This document shows positions 5,739 through 7,019 of a stretch of DNA of 7,019 bases, piece after piece (position 1 is the first letter of the stretch; every line of letters starts with the position of its first letter). The stretch lies in contig DOMV01000299.1 in the NCBI GenBank assembly GCA_003509805.1, forward strand, positions 204-7,222, written 5' to 3'. The translations under genes were made by a program, and so were the position numbers. The notes beneath the pieces are model-generated. The model saw only the letters and a list, made by a program, of their open reading frames with translations. It made no database searches and was not told the DNA's origin. The stretch is from Planctomycetaceae bacterium (GTDB taxonomy: Bacteria > Planctomycetota > Planctomycetia > Pirellulales > Thermoguttaceae).

Positions 5739-5744
5739 ATTATA
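5739..5744 (-). promoter_or_regulatory. Possible -10 element of the autotransporter gene, giving a nearly leaderless mRNA
   Basis: TATAAT on the minus strand lies seven bases before the ATG at 5731, at the outer edge of repeat copy C. If used, transcription would begin within one or two bases of the start codon, which would fit the absence of a Shine-Dalgarno. No good -35 hexamer is seen at 16-18 bases, so the call is weak. Confidence 0.3.
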
Positions 5745-5892
5745 CTGGAAACGCGATGAAAACAGACATTTTGGTCAAGTCTGCTTGCCGCACTCGCTCG
5801 CCCCAACTTTTGTTAATATAAGCATTTACGCAGACCGTTCGAGCGGCGGGCGATTGTCCGCGGGAGGACTGCCACGCCGTTTACGGTATATC
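5741..5892 (+). repeat. Dispersed intergenic repeat, copy C (plus orientation)
   Basis: On the plus strand it begins TATACTGGAAACGCG, has a micro-ORF at 5756-5821, inverted-repeat arms at 5782-5791 and 5843-5852 (all ten positions pair if G-U is allowed, 51-nt loop), GGGAGG at 5862-5867, then ACGCCGTTTACGGTATATC. The start codon of copies A and B (ATG) is ACG here. It points away from the autotransporter gene and towards the 3' end of the dehydrogenase gene, so it leads into no gene. Similarity to copy A extends a few bases into what is prenyltransferase coding sequence there. Confidence 0.85.
5756..5821 (+). CDS. Repeat-encoded micro-ORF, copy C (putative leader peptide, 21 aa)
   Basis: The frame starts MKTDILVKSACRT and ends LLLI before TAA. 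Compared with copy A, the first 13 codons differ at six positions, four of them third-base and silent. The TAA falls between the two hairpin arms, as in copy B. It has no downstream gene in its orientation, which argues against it being a working leader here. No known family is recognised. Confidence 0.28.
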   Translation: MKTDILVKSACRTRSPQLLLI

Positions 5893-5932
5893 GGCAATAC
5901 GACAACGCGATATTGAGAAGTTCCCGGGAAGA

Positions 5933-5984
5933 TATACTGGAAACACGGTAAAACGGACATTTGGGATTATCATGCCGTTTGCGG
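5933..5984 (+). repeat. Dispersed intergenic repeat, copy D (internally deleted)
   Basis: It begins TATACTGGAAACACGGTAAA, continues through ACGGACATTTGG, then jumps to GGATTATCATGCCGTTTGCGG. About 95 bases of the full-length unit are missing, including both hairpin arms and GGGAGG, while both ends are kept. It lies 40-50 bp from copy C in the same orientation. The micro-ORF ATG has become GTA. The end also forms a 6-bp hairpin, ATGCCG/CGGCAT (5972-5977/5982-5987), without a U run. It could mark the end of the dehydrogenase transcript. Confidence 0.75.
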
Positions 5985-6064
5985 CATCAAAGCCGGGAGC
6001 GCAACAACGTGCGGCGACCGGGATTAACCGTCGTCTCCCGTCTACGCTTCGTTCCGGGCTTGCA

Positions 6065-6952
6065 TCACACGGTTTGTTCGGGCGCCAGGGGAGTTTCCGA
6101 TTTGCGGGCGGCGTCACGCTTGGCATAGAGGGCCCGGATCAGTATGGACGAGAACGGCATGCGGAAAAGCAACGCGAGCAGTTTATAGCGCAACGAAGGA
6201 ATAGAGACGTCGCGACAATTCTTTTTTCGAACGGCGGCGAGCGACTTGCGGACGACATATCGGGAAGTCAGCCACAGGAAACCGGGCATCTTCGACTTGT
6301 CGAACCCTTTCATCGTTTCCGTGGCGTGAAAACCGGTATGGACGAATCCGGGGCACAGCGCCTGCACGTTGACGCCGTAAGGTTTGGCGTCGCCCCACAG
6401 GGAACGACTCAACGAAAGCACATACGCCTTGGTCGCGCAATACTGGGCCACACTGGTCCCGAACGTCATCGCGGCGATCGAGGAAACATTGATCAGGTAG
6501 CCTTTTCGCCGCGCACACATGATGCGCAGCGCCGCCTGGGAAAGCCGCAACGTCGCGATGCAATGAACCTGCACCATCGTGCATTGCTGCTCGATGTCGA
6601 CATTCGGAAAGGCGCTGTCGAATCCGAAGCCGGCGTTGTTGACCATGAATTCGAGGGCGGCGATTCGAGCAATCCGTTCTTCCAGCCGGGCCAAATCGGA
6701 CGGGATGGCTAAATTGCAACGAAACGGCTCGCTCCGGATCCCGTATGTCGCTTCGATCGCGGCTTGGAGTTTTTGAAGGACGGTTTCCCGTCGGGCCACG
6801 AGTAGCAAATCATAGCCCGCGGCCGCCAATTGCCAGGCGTATTCTTCTCCGAGCCCGCTGGACGCTCCCGTAATCACGGCGACGGGCCGATCCCGTCCCA
6901 AAAGGGAGTCGTTCCCCAAAATCGTTTCATCATTTGCGCTTGCTGTGTCCAT
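6065..6952 (-). CDS. Short-chain dehydrogenase/reductase, NAD(P)-dependent
   Basis: The protein has 295 residues with a complete classical SDR core. It shows the cofactor motif TGASSGLG at 28-35, an ARR segment after the second strand (53-55), NNAG at 105-108, catalytic S158, Y171 and K175 (NVSS, YCATK), and PG at 201-202. It resembles the DltE-like SDRs (COG0300), which reduce or oxidise carbonyl and hydroxyl groups on varied substrates; the substrate cannot be told. About 20 polar residues precede the Rossmann fold, and a basic C-terminal tail with a hydrophobic stretch (LLALLFRMPFSSILIRALY) might touch the membrane. The start at 6952 has a short AGG six bases upstream. It is separated from the autotransporter gene by 333 bp holding repeat copies C and D, so co-transcription is doubtful. 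Confidence 0.92.
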   Translation of the reverse strand: MDTASANDETILGNDSLLGRDRPVAVITGASSGLGEEYAWQLAAAGYDLLLVARRETVLQKLQAAIEATYGIRSEPFRCNLAIPSDLARLEERIARIAALEFMVNNAGFGFDSAFPNVDIEQQCTMVQVHCIATLRLSQAALRIMCARRKGYLINVSSIAAMTFGTSVAQYCATKAYVLSLSRSLWGDAKPYGVNVQALCPGFVHTGFHATETMKGFDKSKMPGFLWLTSRYVVRKSLAAVRKKNCRDVSIPSLRYKLLALLFRMPFSSILIRALYAKRDAARKSETPLAPEQTV

Positions 6953-6978
6953 GATTGACCTGTGTGTTTATGATTGAC
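6951..6978. repeat. Direct repeat ATGATTGAC at the dehydrogenase start
   Basis: ATGATTGAC occurs at 6951-6959 and 6970-6978, 19 bp apart. On the transcript strand it is GTCAATCAT twice, and the second copy overlaps the dehydrogenase start codon. A 6-bp hairpin, GGTTTC/GAAACC (6981-6986/6992-6997), lies just beyond. A regulator site is possible, but so is chance. Confidence 0.4.
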
Positions 6979-7019
6979 TTGGTTTCCTTCCGAAACCGAC
7001 CGGGAATTCCTGCGGCTCA

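Noticed and set aside
1545..5984. Reading the dispersed repeat as a CRISPR array or as an insertion sequence with a transposase
   Set aside because: The copies are far apart, lack regular spacers, have no clear terminal inverted repeats, and no transposase frame is present.
5972..6712. Plus-strand 246-codon frame starting exactly at the ATG of repeat copy D, antisense to the dehydrogenase gene
   Set aside because: It overlaps a well-supported SDR gene, has no recognisable domain and a basic, low-complexity composition typical of shadow frames.

Overview
The window looks like part of a chromosome from a Gram-negative bacterium of moderately high G+C. All five protein genes and the 16S rRNA gene at the left edge are on the minus strand, so transcription runs from right to left. 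An autotransporter-type outer-membrane beta-barrel shows there is an outer membrane. The mix of a UbiA-like prenyltransferase, an accB-accC pair, a nearly passenger-less autotransporter and weak Shine-Dalgarno use would fit a member of the PVC group, perhaps Planctomycetota. That is an impression and not a proof; only 24 bases of 16S rRNA are present.

Layout in transcription order (right to left): a short-chain dehydrogenase/reductase (6952-6065); a 333-bp gene-free stretch with two repeat copies; an autotransporter beta-domain protein (5731-4406); a 357-bp gap with a good promoter and inverted repeats; accB, the biotin carboxyl carrier protein (4048-3527); a 288-bp gap with a repeat copy; accC, biotin carboxylase (3238-1901); a 343-bp gap with a possible terminator and a repeat copy; a UbiA-family prenyltransferase (1557-556); then a ~530-bp rRNA leader with tandem sigma-70-like promoters, a boxA-like element and hairpins, ending at the 5' end of 16S rRNA (24-1). 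AccB and AccC are two subunits of acetyl-CoA carboxylase, the first committed step of fatty acid synthesis. The UbiA-like enzyme probably prenylates the aromatic head group of a respiratory quinone.

The most unusual thing is a dispersed intergenic repeat of about 145-155 bp. It occurs as three full copies and one internally deleted copy, in both orientations, in three of the gaps between genes. Each full copy has the same internal order: a TATACTGGAAACGCG-like head (TATA part lost in copy A), a start codon opening a micro-ORF that begins MKT(N/D)ILV-x-SACRT, an inverted-repeat arm inside that ORF, a 51-52-nt variable spacer, the matching arm, then a strong GGGAGG Shine-Dalgarno six bases before ATGCCGTT (ACG in one copy). 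In the copy before the prenyltransferase gene, that Shine-Dalgarno and ATG are the gene's own ribosome binding site and start codon. The design resembles a mobile leader or attenuator cassette. Its function is unproven, and I do not recognise it as a named family.
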